A DNA stretch of 51,872 bases, from assembly GCA_937951215.1 (NCBI GenBank), contig CALFCE010000154.1, positions 1-51,872 of the forward strand, in the 5' to 3' direction. Numbering within the stretch: position 1 is the first letter of the stretch; each line of letters opens with the position of its first letter. Below the pieces are notes generated by a model. That model searched no databases. It had not been told where the DNA came from and worked only from the letters and a program-made list of their open reading frames with translations. Below are positions 35,468 through 47,078 of the stretch, piece after piece. The position numbers and the translations under genes are program-made. Source of the DNA: an uncultured Granulosicoccaceae bacterium (GTDB lineage Bacteria > Pseudomonadota > Gammaproteobacteria > Granulosicoccales > Granulosicoccaceae).

Positions 35468-36022
35468 TCATTTGAACAAGGCCAGATACAACTCTTTTTG
35501 AGCATTTAACCTTTGGTGGTTACCGACGACCCGGTCAACCAGCAAGGCACCCTCGAGACCGGAAAGCATTGTCTTGGCCAGTTGCGATGGAGCCATCTGT
35601 GTTTTTAGTTCATCTGGCTGCGCTTCAATCTGCACAACTATCCAGCGTTCCAACATCAGAAAAAAGTCGCGCAGATATTGTTGATTACTCTGATTGAGTT
35701 CTCCAACTTCAGCCGCCATCATTCCGCACAAACAAAGGTTGTCGGCTTTTGCCACCATTTCGAAAATTTTGATAAAAGAACTGATCTTGCGCTTAAGGCT
35801 TATGGGTTTCGCTGCTATTTCATCCAGCTCAAGTGCAAGATGTTCGCTGTACTGTTCGATCAGCTCCTGAGCGAGATCCGATTTTTCCGGGAAGTGGTAG
35901 TGAACGCTGGATGATTTTATCCCGATCTCATTCGCCAGAGTACGAAAGCTGAGCCCTTTGAATCCGTTTCTTTGCACAATTTCTTGAGCTGCTTTGGTCA
36001 GTCTGCTTCGATTGTCATTCAT
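35468..36022 (-). CDS. TetR/AcrR-family regulator with CxC motif
   Basis: A 184-residue repressor. The N-terminal helix-turn-helix is GLSFRTLANEIGIKSSSVHYHFPEKSDLAQ. The ligand domain has LCLCGMMAAEVGEL near residue 95, a cysteine pair also seen in NemR/YxaF-like regulators that respond to electrophiles or oxidants. The start is ATG 36022 or the GTG just before it. The two CTATC-N4-GATAG sites beside the cupin and VOC genes are its likely targets. No such site precedes its own gene. Confidence 0.88.
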   Translation of the reverse strand: MNDNRSRLTKAAQEIVQRNGFKGLSFRTLANEIGIKSSSVHYHFPEKSDLAQELIEQYSEHLALELDEIAAKPISLKRKISSFIKIFEMVAKADNLCLCGMMAAEVGELNQSNQQYLRDFFLMLERWIVVQIEAQPDELKTQMAPSQLAKTMLSGLEGALLVDRVVGNHQRLNAQKELYLALFK

Positions 36023-36107
36023 CACTCTTCGCTCGTATTTCTCATTTTGAACTGGCGTTCGGTAGGTTGCAGCGGCTGCTCAAGCGTTTCCACAGTGTTG
36101 ATTTCTC

Positions 36108-37289
36108 TCACGCCGGATCAAGAACAGCTCGCAGCTTTTCGTCCGCGATCAAACGCTGCACTAATTCCCTGTTTTCGACCTTGCTGAGTTGTTGCAACAA
36201 TTCAGTATTACTGAATTGATGTTTATCTGTAAGCAAGTGGGCGATTTCGAGTTCGCAGGTCATGGCTTCACCATCGACAAACAGTGTGGTGAGTTCATTG
36301 TGATTGATAAAGGCAAATTTACTGTGGCTGCTGCGCTCCCATTCGGGGTGTTGGCGCAGCTTGTCCTCGGTTTTTTCTGCGAGTGTCGACGATTCTGCTA
36401 CCTCTGATGGATCGGCCGATTCCTGCCCGGGTTCCCATCCGGTCACCAGTAGTCCGGCCAGACGTGCGAACGTATGCTCATCGGCATGCACATAAGTATT
36501 CCAGACTTCTCGCATTCGCCGGACTGCCTGGGCATTGATCTCACCAGGGTGCTCCTGTTCATCAAATGCCGGGTCTGAATAGAAGGCTTGTTCCGGAATA
36601 TCGGCTGCCAGAAGTTCTGCGAATCGGGTAATCACATCTCGGTGAGAGGGTGCTCTGAAACCTATGGACCAAGTCATACAGTCATTGTCAAGCGACACGC
36701 CATGGTGTGGTACCCCTGGAGGTAAATACAAAATATCACCAGGCTCCAGAACAAAGGTTTGATCGGCTTCGAAGTTGGCGAGAATTCGAATATCCTGATC
36801 GGGTAAATACTGTCGATCGGCTTCGGGGTTTTCATTGATTGACCACTCGCGGTGTCCGGCTGCCTGCAACAGGAATACATCGTAGTTATCAATGTGAGCT
36901 CCCACCGATGCACCTGCAGGCGCGTAGCTGATCATCAGATCATCTATCCTCCAGCCGGGGATAAAGCTGAAGGCTTTTAGAATTTCTCTGAAGTCGGGTA
37001 AATGTTTCTCAACATCAGATACCAGCAAAGACCAGTTTTCCGCGGGTAGCTCACTCAGTTCAGACTCGGTGAAAGGGCCATGCCTCAAGTGCCAGGCCTG
37101 ATCGTTTTCTTTAAGTATGAGGCGAGACGGGATATCTTCATCGGTGGCAAGCCCACCGAGCTCGTCAGGGCTGAGCGGATTTTCAAAAGGTGCCATGGCA
37201 CCCCGCAGTAACAGTGATCTAACCTGCCAGTAGTGTTTTACAAACTCTTTGTCGTCGAGGTTGGTCGGCCAGTTAAGTTGCGTCTGCAT
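36108..37289 (-). CDS. roxA: Ribosomal protein uL16 arginine hydroxylase RoxA (YcfD)
   Basis: A 393-residue JmjC/cupin-fold 2-oxoglutarate oxygenase. The iron ligands are H132 and D134 (GAHIDNYDVFLLQ) and H195 (LPPGVPHHGVS). The C-terminal dimer/winged-helix part matches YcfD, which hydroxylates an arginine of ribosomal protein L16. The gene lies 35 bp downstream of purB in the same direction, the usual gammaproteobacterial order. Confidence 0.93.
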   Translation of the reverse strand: MQTQLNWPTNLDDKEFVKHYWQVRSLLLRGAMAPFENPLSPDELGGLATDEDIPSRLILKENDQAWHLRHGPFTESELSELPAENWSLLVSDVEKHLPDFREILKAFSFIPGWRIDDLMISYAPAGASVGAHIDNYDVFLLQAAGHREWSINENPEADRQYLPDQDIRILANFEADQTFVLEPGDILYLPPGVPHHGVSLDNDCMTWSIGFRAPSHRDVITRFAELLAADIPEQAFYSDPAFDEQEHPGEINAQAVRRMREVWNTYVHADEHTFARLAGLLVTGWEPGQESADPSEVAESSTLAEKTEDKLRQHPEWERSSHSKFAFINHNELTTLFVDGEAMTCELEIAHLLTDKHQFSNTELLQQLSKVENRELVQRLIADEKLRAVLDPA

Positions 37290-37324
37290 TGTTTAACCCT
37301 CGGTATGTCTAACCTCTGGTGTTG

Positions 37325-38761
<1,437 letters not shown>

Positions 38762-38889
38762 TCATTGAGCATTTGGGCAGCCCCGCTCCGGACGCTGATT
38801 ATATCATCCGTACCACTTGCTACGCAGCTGACCATACAAACCCCGGATGGGCAATAACTCGAACCGGAAACGCAGGAGTAAAACAAGTG

Positions 38890-40464
38890 TCAGTGAGTCA
38901 GATGACGGCGCTGCCTGGTCGCGGCACTGCTTGAACCTGCCTTGGCGAGAAGCTCGTGTTGTGATGTCGTTTTCGTAGGGGGGCATTTTTGCTGGTCGGC
39001 AACCTGCGCAAACGGTGCTCGTCCCTTGAGGCCTGATGTGCTGAAGTCTGCAAGCAGGCTGTCTTCAAAATTGCGTTCCGCTTCGATGCTCTCTGTATCA
39101 AGCAAGGCCGGGTTGGCGAGCGGCGCTCCGCGATGAATCAGTTTGAACAGCCGCTGCAACGAGATTCGATGGGTTTGCCCTGTCTCTGCATACAACCAAT
39201 CCGACAGGGCCAGAAAATAATCAAAGGGTCTGGCACCGAGCATCAGCGGGAGACTATTTACGAATCGCCCGGAGTTGGCAATCAGGTCCCAATAGCGGGC
39301 AAATCGAGCCATGCGTTGCATGGTGACGAAATCGACAGTGCTGGTTCGCATCACACGATACGGTGGATGTTGCTGGTACACCATGGAAAACGGTTCAGTG
39401 TGTCTGTCTATCGGTGTACCTCGGAGGCGTTTGAGCAAGCCGACCTGTATCTCCTGCGGGTCCAGCTCGCACAATTGATCAAATCCTTCACCAAAACTTT
39501 GCAAGGTTTCACCCGGCAATCCAAATATCAGGTCTGCATGAATGTGGGCACTCGTGTTTGCCCTGAGCCAACGCAGGTTGTCACAGGTTTTCTGCATATT
39601 CTGGCGACGGCTAACCAAAGCCTGCACCTCCGGATCAAACGATTGTATGCCGATTTCAAACTGCAACATGCCGGCAGGAAACTGAGGCAACTTCTCGCGC
39701 AACCGAGTCGGGAGCCGGTCAGGGATCAGCTCAAAGTGCAGAAAAAGATCGTCGTGCAAATTTGCCAGAAAAAAATCCAGGATCCTGCAGCAGGATTCCA
39801 CTTTCAGATTGAAGGTTCGATCGACAAATTTGAACTGACGAGCACCACGATCGATTAGTGATTGCAGTTCCTGAAGAAATTGATCAAGTGGAAAAGGGGT
39901 AGCTGTTTTATCCAGCGAAGAAAGGCAAAACTCGCACTTGAACGGGCAGCCCCGCGATGCCTCAACGTAAATCACGCGATGTGCGATATCTTCATCTGTG
40001 TACTCGGCGTAGGGCAGGGTGAGCTTTTCCAGAGACAGTGGCAGTGAGCTCTGGATTTTGTTGACCGGCGAATTGCCGGCAAGCAAATCCACGCAGAGCT
40101 CGGCGAAAGTGAGTTCTGATTGACCGGGCAACACGTAGTCGGCCAGTTCACAAATTTGCTGACGATCCATTTCGAAGCTGACTTCCGGGCCACCCAAGGA
40201 GATGATCAGCGAAGGTTGCAGCTGTTTCAGTAACCGGACAACTGCCAGTGTTTCCACTGCGTTCCAGATATAAACACCAAACCCGATGATTTGTGGCTCG
40301 AGTTCGAGCAGGTTTTCAACTATATCTTCAGCACGACTATCCAGCGTGTACTCGATGATCTGTGTGTCGCCGGCGAGCGCGCCCATATTGGCCTTGATAT
40401 AGCGAAGGCCGAGAGAGGAGTGGATGTAGCGCGCATTAAGAGTGCAAAGCACGATGGCGGGCAT
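38890..40464 (-). CDS. B12-binding domain radical SAM protein (DUF4080-type)
   Basis: A 524-residue protein from ATG 40464; a TTG 66 bp upstream has no better site. Residues 1-135 are a cobalamin-binding fold (QIIGFGVYIWNAVETL, SLGGPEVSFE). The radical SAM cluster motif EASRGCPFKCEFC has cysteines at about 173, 177 and 180. A DUF4080-like C-terminus follows. Such enzymes may modify RNA, protein or a small molecule, probably a methylation or ring change; the substrate is unknown. The last 60 residues are low in conservation and polar. Confidence 0.87.
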   Translation of the reverse strand: MPAIVLCTLNARYIHSSLGLRYIKANMGALAGDTQIIEYTLDSRAEDIVENLLELEPQIIGFGVYIWNAVETLAVVRLLKQLQPSLIISLGGPEVSFEMDRQQICELADYVLPGQSELTFAELCVDLLAGNSPVNKIQSSLPLSLEKLTLPYAEYTDEDIAHRVIYVEASRGCPFKCEFCLSSLDKTATPFPLDQFLQELQSLIDRGARQFKFVDRTFNLKVESCCRILDFFLANLHDDLFLHFELIPDRLPTRLREKLPQFPAGMLQFEIGIQSFDPEVQALVSRRQNMQKTCDNLRWLRANTSAHIHADLIFGLPGETLQSFGEGFDQLCELDPQEIQVGLLKRLRGTPIDRHTEPFSMVYQQHPPYRVMRTSTVDFVTMQRMARFARYWDLIANSGRFVNSLPLMLGARPFDYFLALSDWLYAETGQTHRISLQRLFKLIHRGAPLANPALLDTESIEAERNFEDSLLADFSTSGLKGRAPFAQVADQQKCPPTKTTSQHELLAKAGSSSAATRQRRHLTH

Positions 40465-40580
40465 GGGTTTTCGGTTTCTGCCTGTGAAGCGACACAGTTT
40501 AACCGAATCCAGGCCCCGAATAGGCCCCAATCGCCACCCGGTTTGCCAAATAACCGCAGCCCGGGCTGTACTCCGCAGGG

Positions 40581-41312
40581 TCAGGGTTTATTGCGAGTGG
40601 ATTTGTTTTGCGGAGGGATTGCTGTGTTTTCGGTACCAATGGAGGTTGGTGCGAGCAGCATTTGAAGCTGCTTCAGCTCGTCGACCACGGTAGACATCGA
40701 TTCCCTGGTGTCTGTTTTCCCTTCGAGTCGAAATGCAGCAGTAGGCTTGGCAGTCGCGAGTGATGTCGGTGTTGATGCAGCGAGAGGTTGGCTACCAAGG
40801 TTGCCTGACCCATCTATCGCTTTGAGTGTGTGTCGATAGCGATCACCTCGTTGCTTCGGTCTGCGTCCGGCTTTGGAAAACAGGTCGCAGTCAGCCAGCA
40901 AGGATTCGATCTCTTCGATCGTCTCGAACTGATGCAATGTACGCGCTGAGTTTCTGATTTGTGCCGGGCTCAACGGGCCTTGAAGGAGCAGAACTGCGAG
41001 TATGGCTGACAGGCGCGAGTCATTGGATAACTTGTCAACAAGATGATGCCTGAAGCGAACCACGCGCCCCGACAGGTCAGCCTCAACCAGGTTCAGAAGC
41101 TGCAGCTCTGCCAAAGCACGCTGCACTTGTTCCTTGTCGAGCTGCATCAGGGGTGCTCGCCGGATTTTCTGGTTGCACGCAGCCAGCAGTTTGGTGACTG
41201 TCATTGGGTAGTTGTTCGAAGATGCTACCTGCTTCTCCAGCAGACAGCCGAGTACTCTTGCTTGATTAGGGTCCAGATTGGGTGGGGACATCGGATCTGG
41301 CAGATGTTGCAC
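40581..41312 (-). CDS. yceH: YceH family protein (DUF480)
   Basis: A 243-residue protein with two winged-helix domains, as in the DUF480/YceH family: ARVLGCLLEKQVASSNNYPMT at the start and LAVLLLQGPLSPAQIRNSA in the second domain. GTG 41312 with AGGAG six bases upstream is the start. The C-terminal third is a polar Ser/Thr/Ala linker ending in a short coiled segment. Its function is unknown. Confidence 0.9.
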   Translation of the reverse strand: MQHLPDPMSPPNLDPNQARVLGCLLEKQVASSNNYPMTVTKLLAACNQKIRRAPLMQLDKEQVQRALAELQLLNLVEADLSGRVVRFRHHLVDKLSNDSRLSAILAVLLLQGPLSPAQIRNSARTLHQFETIEEIESLLADCDLFSKAGRRPKQRGDRYRHTLKAIDGSGNLGSQPLAASTPTSLATAKPTAAFRLEGKTDTRESMSTVVDELKQLQMLLAPTSIGTENTAIPPQNKSTRNKP

Positions 41313-41536
41313 GGCAGTCTCCTTGTTTTTTCTTGTTTTAAGACTCTATTGCGAGATTCAGGCCAATGCAGGCAGACTGGTCAGAGTTGTGTTCACCGAA
41401 AGGTATGGCCGGGCCCAGTAGAAAAGGCGAGTGGCTACATGCCAGTCAAACGACTCAGTCAAACGACTGGCGGAAGGTAAATTGCGACTGCATGTTGACC
41501 GCAGCCACTTGGATGCCTAAACTTGGCCCTGATCCT

Positions 41537-41613
41537 AGGCGCGTAGCTCAGTTGGTTAGAGCATCACCTTGACATGGTGGGGGTCGGTGGTTCGAATCCA
41601 CTCGCGCCTACCA
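41537..41613 (+). tRNA. tRNA-Val (GAC)
   Basis: A complete cloverleaf: acceptor AGGCGCG / CGCGCCT, D-arm AGCTCAGTTGGTTAGAGC, anticodon stem CACCT / ATGGTG with loop TTGACAT (anticodon GAC), T-arm GGTTCGAATCC, and CCA encoded at the 3' end. 77 nt. Confidence 0.95.
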
Positions 41614-41750
41614 GATTTCTTTGGTATTTCAACAAGCTACAGCGATTTGGCCTGAGCTTCCTTCTAGAAAAACCGCTCTCGACTGACAATCCACCGTCAA
41701 ACTGATGCTGCCGGCATTGTGCTGTGTCTGTATCATTCGTTCTGGAGTTT

Positions 41751-42311
41751 TTAGCCGAGAACAGCTGCAATCACCATCATCAGAATCAGGACGCCCACAC
41801 CAATCGACATCAACCGCCCCAGCTCGCTGATTTCACTGTCGTTGCGGCTGACTTCGCTCTTTACCTTCCATGAACTCTGGCCCTCGCAGTGTGGGCAGTG
41901 GGCTTCAATCAGTGGATATTGCCTATTGCAGCGCTCGCATGTGGCAAGTTTTGCAGGTTCGATCAGCGGTGGGAGTTCGCTGTTGTCGCGCTGGTAGGTT
42001 TGCCAGCTATTCTTGTGGTGCTGTACCACCCTGGCAGGGCTGGCCTTTCCGGTTATGGAGTTGAAAAGAGTGACAAATACATACGCGCAGATCGCAGCCA
42101 GCAAGACGCCGACGAACAAGTAAATGGCTAAAATGGGCAGATAAGATGGCTGGCTGTCGTTTTGTTGTGGAAGTAGCAGAATGGCCAGCACGCACAGCCC
42201 GGCAAGCCCTGCAGCGGCTGCTGCAAATCGTGTTGAGTTGGCACCCCAGTAAAATGCCGCTGCAGTGAGCAGTAGCACAATGGCAGCAAAGGCAAACATT
42301 CGCTCGGACAT
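41751..42311 (-). CDS. Membrane protein with zinc ribbon
   Basis: A 186-residue protein of no family I recognise. Hydrophobic helices lie at about 5-22, 30-48, 60-85 and at the C-terminus 165-185. A cytoplasmic zinc-ribbon-like motif, CERCNRQYPLIEAHCPHC, lies in the loop at about 125-145. It is next to tRNA-Val and divergent from thrS. A small membrane scaffold or regulator is possible. Confidence 0.7.
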   Translation of the reverse strand: MSERMFAFAAIVLLLTAAAFYWGANSTRFAAAAAGLAGLCVLAILLLPQQNDSQPSYLPILAIYLFVGVLLAAICAYVFVTLFNSITGKASPARVVQHHKNSWQTYQRDNSELPPLIEPAKLATCERCNRQYPLIEAHCPHCEGQSSWKVKSEVSRNDSEISELGRLMSIGVGVLILMMVIAAVLG

Positions 42312-42408
42312 ACCCTCAAAGACGTCAACAGATTAGTGAAACGCAAGTTTTAAACCACGCCTTTCGACCCCGATGACTGCAATTTAACTATCTGACCGGA
42401 ATTTAGCG

Positions 42409-42438
42409 TTGAAAGACTTGCTCTTGTGCTGTTTTAAT
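42409..42438 (+). promoter_or_regulatory. Candidate promoter of thrS operon
   Basis: -35 TTGAAA and -10 TTTAAT with an 18-bp spacer, giving a leader of about 120 nt before thrS. The leader may hold the ThrRS operator known from E. coli, but I did not find a clear anticodon-like stem. Confidence 0.45.
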
Positions 42439-42562
42439 CAGGGTTTTAGTCCATACTTCACGGGTAGCTTATCCAAAGCCATCACGCGATTTCCCGATAC
42501 GTTTAAATAGTAGATATTCAAGTGGCCTCTCGTAAGGGTCACCACTGAAAAGAGAGAACAGA

Positions 42563-44488
42563 ATGCCCCAAGTTACCCTTCCCGACGGTAGTCAACGTAG
42601 TTTCGAAGGCACTGTTTCCATCCTTGATGTTGCCACCGATATCGGGCCCGGTCTGGCCAAAGCCGCCCTGGCAGGCACTGTCGACGGCAAGCTGGTGGAT
42701 CTGACTCATCAAATTTCCTCCGATGTCGAGGTTTCGATTGTCACTAAAAAAAGTGATGAAGCGCTCGATCTGGTCAGGCACTCGACTGCCCATCTACTGG
42801 CACAAGCAGTCAAGCAGTTGCATCCGGATGCACAGGTCACCATCGGGCCGGTGATTGAAAACGGGTTTTACTACGACTTTGCCTATGAGCGGGCTTTTAC
42901 CCCGGATGATCTGGAGGCCATTGAGAAGCGCATGGCCGAATTGGCAGCACAGGATATCCCGCTCGAGCGATCGGTGATGGCACGCGATGAGGCAGTGAAG
43001 TTTTTCAAGTCCATTGGTGAAGACTACAAGGCAGAGATCATCACTGACATTCCGCAGAATGAAGACTTGTCTCTTTATCAGCAAGGAGACTTTATCGATC
43101 TTTGTCGTGGCCCGCATGTGCCGAGCACTGGCGTTTTGAAAACCTTCAAACTCATGAAGGTGGCTGGCGCTTATTGGCGGGGAGATTCCAACAATGCCAT
43201 GTTGCAGCGGATCTACGGCACCGCGTTTTTCGATAAAAAAGAACTCAAGCAGTATCTGCACAATCTGGAAGAAGCCGAGAAGCGGGACCATCGCAAAATC
43301 GGCAAGCAGCTTGATCTGTTCCATTTGCAGGAAGAAGCCCCGGGCATGGTGTTCTGGCACCCCCGTGGTTGGGCTATTTATCAGAGCATTGAGCAATACA
43401 TGCGCCTGCGTCAGCAGGAAGCGGGCTATCAGGAAATCAGAACACCGCAGGTCGTGGATTACTCCCTATGGGAAAAATCTGGCCATGCTGACAAATTTGG
43501 CGATGGCATGTTTAGCGTGCAAACCGATGATCGCTCGTATGCGATAAAACCGATGAACTGCCCCTGCCACGTACAGGTGTTCAATCAGGGGTTAAAAAGC
43601 TACCGTGATCTACCTCTGCGTCTGGCTGAATTCGGCTCGTGTCACCGCAACGAGCTTTCGGGTTCCTTGCACGGCATCATGCGGGTCCGAGGGTTTGTGC
43701 AAGATGACGGTCATATCTTTTGTACCGAGTCCCAAATTCAGCAGGAGAGTGCCGAATTTATCGATTTTCTGCATTCTGTTTATAAAGACTTTGGCTTTAC
43801 AGATGTCATCTATCGGCTGTCTACCCGACCTGCAGAGCGAGTGGGCAGCGATGAAAGCTGGGACAAGTCCGAGAAAGCGCTGGCTGACGCCCTGGATGCG
43901 AAAAATCTGCCCTGGGAAGAACTGCCCGGCGAAGGGGCCTTCTATGGACCGAAAATTGAATTTAGTTTGAAGGACTGCATTGGCCGGGTCTGGCAATGCG
44001 GCACGTTACAAGTGGATTTCTCGATGCCCGGCAGGCTCGATGCCAGCTATATCGATGAATCGGGTGAAAAGCAGGTGCCGGTGATGTTACATCGGGCCAC
44101 TTTGGGCTCTTTCGAGCGATTTATCGGCATTTTGGTGGAAAATTACGAAGGTAAGCTGCCGACCTGGTTGTCGCCGCTAAACGCGGTTGTAGTGAACATT
44201 ACCGACAAACAAACTGATTTCGTCGAAAATTGCACCAAAACCTTGCAAAATAAAGGATTAAGAGTCGAATCTGACTTGAGAAACGAAAAAATCGGCTTTA
44301 AGATACGCGATTGGACGTTAAAGCGTGTGCCCTATATCCTGGTGGCGGGCGACAGGGAAGTTGAAGCCGGTGAACTATCTGTTAGAACGAGAGGCGGGAA
44401 GGACCTGGGTACTATATCTATAGATGACATAGCGCAGGGACTTCACCTGGAGGTCGCGACACGCGGCCAATCGACGTTGGGGGAATAA
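42563..44488 (+). CDS. thrS: Threonyl-tRNA synthetase
   Basis: A 641-residue class II synthetase. The N-terminal TGS domain ([13 protein letters not shown]), the editing domain with [19 protein letters not shown], and the catalytic core with zinc-site cysteine in [10 protein letters not shown] and motif 2 [15 protein letters not shown] are all present. A GAGAGA ribosome site precedes the ATG. It opens the translation cluster thrS-infC-rpmI-rplT-pheST-ihfA. Confidence 0.98.
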   Translation: MPQVTLPDGSQRSFEGTVSILDVATDIGPGLAKAALAGTVDGKLVDLTHQISSDVEVSIVTKKSDEALDLVRHSTAHLLAQAVKQLHPDAQVTIGPVIENGFYYDFAYERAFTPDDLEAIEKRMAELAAQDIPLERSVMARDEAVKFFKSIGEDYKAEIITDIPQNEDLSLYQQGDFIDLCRGPHVPSTGVLKTFKLMKVAGAYWRGDSNNAMLQRIYGTAFFDKKELKQYLHNLEEAEKRDHRKIGKQLDLFHLQEEAPGMVFWHPRGWAIYQSIEQYMRLRQQEAGYQEIRTPQVVDYSLWEKSGHADKFGDGMFSVQTDDRSYAIKPMNCPCHVQVFNQGLKSYRDLPLRLAEFGSCHRNELSGSLHGIMRVRGFVQDDGHIFCTESQIQQESAEFIDFLHSVYKDFGFTDVIYRLSTRPAERVGSDESWDKSEKALADALDAKNLPWEELPGEGAFYGPKIEFSLKDCIGRVWQCGTLQVDFSMPGRLDASYIDESGEKQVPVMLHRATLGSFERFIGILVENYEGKLPTWLSPLNAVVVNITDKQTDFVENCTKTLQNKGLRVESDLRNEKIGFKIRDWTLKRVPYILVAGDREVEAGELSVRTRGGKDLGTISIDDIAQGLHLEVATRGQSTLGE

Positions 44489-44492
44489 GCGC

Positions 44493-45197
44493 ATTTCTGC
44501 ACAAAAGATAAACCGAAAAAACGAAGAAATCGATGTCTCTGAGTTGCGGCTCATTGATGCCGATGGCAACCAAGTGGGCATAGTGACCTTCGATGAAGGG
44601 CTCGCCAGAGCAAGGGCTGCGTCCCTGGATCTGGTCGAAATATCGCCCAATGCCGAACCGCCGGTTTGCAAGATCATGGATCATGGCCGGTTTAAATTTG
44701 AACTGAACAAAAAGCAGCACTCGGCCAAAAAGAAACAGAAGCAGGTCCAGATAAAAGAGATCAAGTTTCGACCGGGCACTGAAGACGGAGATTATCAAGT
44801 CAAGCTCCGCAACCTGATCAAGTTTCTTGAGAACGGGGATAAAACCAAAATCACACTGCGATTTCGTGGTCGTGAAATGGCACATCGGGAACTCGGTGCC
44901 AAGCTCTTGAAAAGGGTTGAGCAAGATCTGTCTGAATTGGCAACGGTTGAACAGTTTCCGAAGCTTGAAGGCAGACAAATGGTGATGGTCATGGCGCCGC
45001 ATAAACACGGCACCAAGGCGGCACCAGCTAAAAGTGGTAGTAAACCCGCAGCTAAAAATACCAGTCAATCCAGCAAGCCGGCAGCTGGGGCGTCTAAATC
45101 ATCTAGCACTATGACAGATGAAGACGCGGTTAAAGCCGCAGAAGCGCAGGTACTGGCTCAAGCTGCAGCGCGACAAGCCGGGCAGGCAGATAGCTAG
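44493..45197 (+). CDS. infC: Translation initiation factor IF-3, AUU start
   Basis: A 234-residue product. The IF-3 core reads [20 protein letters not shown] before the first ordinary start, so translation must begin at ATT 44493. This rare codon is used by infC in E. coli and lets IF-3 control its own synthesis. GGGGGA sits upstream, overlapping the end of thrS. The core ends at about residue 180. A further 50-odd residues rich in Lys, Ala and Ser form an unusual C-terminal tail. Confidence 0.95.
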   Translation: MSAQKINRKNEEIDVSELRLIDADGNQVGIVTFDEGLARARAASLDLVEISPNAEPPVCKIMDHGRFKFELNKKQHSAKKKQKQVQIKEIKFRPGTEDGDYQVKLRNLIKFLENGDKTKITLRFRGREMAHRELGAKLLKRVEQDLSELATVEQFPKLEGRQMVMVMAPHKHGTKAAPAKSGSKPAAKNTSQSSKPAAGASKSSSTMTDEDAVKAAEAQVLAQAAARQAGQADS

Positions 45198-45217
45198 CAC
45201 GGCAGGTTTCACCACTA

Positions 45218-45236
45218 GCTAACGTTCGTCGTTAGC
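45218..45236 (+). promoter_or_regulatory. Hairpin in infC-rpmI leader
   Basis: A perfect 7-bp stem GCTAACG / CGTTAGC (loop TTCGT) in the 170-bp gap before rpmI. In E. coli the L20 protein represses rpmI-rplT by binding this region's mRNA. This hairpin may be part of such a leader; I cannot show the pseudoknot. Confidence 0.3.
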
Positions 45237-45367
45237 ATTGAATTAGAGAACGATTGTATTTAGATCGGGAGTCGTTATCAGGTTCCCGTTGTTATCCGCG
45301 CTGACGTACAGACACTACGACGTCACCGGAAAATCTTAACAGGCACTCCAGGTGCCGGGAGAAAACA

Positions 45368-45571
45368 GTGTCCAATAAGCAAAAGAGCGTCAGTGGAGCG
45401 GCTAAACGCTTCAAGCGCACAGGTTCCGGTGGGTACAAAAGAAAGAGCTCACATCTTCGTCACATCCTGACCAAAAAAAGCTCCAAGCGTAAACGCCATC
45501 TGCGAGGTGCATCGATGGTGCACGATTCAGATGTTGTGTTGATCAAACGCATGCTGCCGAATAACCGCTAG
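45368..45571 (+). CDS. rpmI: Ribosomal protein L35 (bL35)
   Basis: A 67-residue basic protein of the large subunit, with the family pattern [20 protein letters not shown]. The start is GTG 45368 with GGGAGA upstream. It is followed 10 bp later by rplT. Confidence 0.95.
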   Translation: MSNKQKSVSGAAKRFKRTGSGGYKRKSSHLRHILTKKSSKRKRHLRGASMVHDSDVVLIKRMLPNNR

Positions 45572-45581
45572 GAGACCTCAG

Positions 45582-45935
45582 ATGCCACGAGTAAAAAGAG
45601 GCGTTACCGCTCGCGCCAATCACAAAAAAGTACTTAAGAAAGCCAAAGGTTATCGCGGTGCACGCAGTCGTGTCTTTCGCGTTGCCAAACAGGCAGTCAC
45701 CAAAGCTGGTCAATATGCGTATCGTGACCGAAAGGCCAAGAAGCGTATGTTCAGGCGTCTGTGGATCGCTCGTATCAACGCTGCAGCCCGCGAACGCGGC
45801 ATCAGCTACAGCCGACTGATGCAGGGCCTGAAAAAAGCCAATATTGATATTGATCGCAAGATGCTGGCGGATATCGCTATTGCCGATGCTGATGCATTTG
45901 GTTCAATTGTCGACAAAGCCAAGGCCAGCCTGTAA
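45582..45935 (+). CDS. rplT: Ribosomal protein L20 (bL20)
   Basis: A 117-residue protein. [19 protein letters not shown] and [20 protein letters not shown] are family signatures. L20 binds 23S rRNA early in assembly and in E. coli represses its own operon. It ends 76 bp before the terminator in front of pheS. Confidence 0.97.
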   Translation: MPRVKRGVTARANHKKVLKKAKGYRGARSRVFRVAKQAVTKAGQYAYRDRKAKKRMFRRLWIARINAAARERGISYSRLMQGLKKANIDIDRKMLADIAIADADAFGSIVDKAKASL

Positions 45936-46011
45936 TACTGACTCACGACCTATGGGTAGGGTACTTACCCGCCATTTAAAGGTCTGTTCAAGAAGTTAGT
46001 CAGAATCGAAT

Positions 46012-46039
46012 GGGGAAAGGCTTGGCCTTTCCCCTTTTT
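46012..46039 (+). terminator. Terminator or attenuator before pheS
   Basis: A perfect 10-bp stem GGGGAAAGGC / GCCTTTCCCC, loop TTG, then five T. It lies 33 bp before the pheS start, the place of the pheST attenuator in E. coli. No Phe-rich leader peptide is seen. Confidence 0.85.
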
Positions 46040-46047
46040 GCGTTTAA

Positions 46048-47061
<1,014 letters not shown>

Positions 47062-47078
47062 GCCAGGGGGATTAGCAT

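Noticed and set aside
45952-45999. Phe leader peptide (pheM-like)
   Set aside because: The 15-residue ORF has no phenylalanine codon and no ribosome site.
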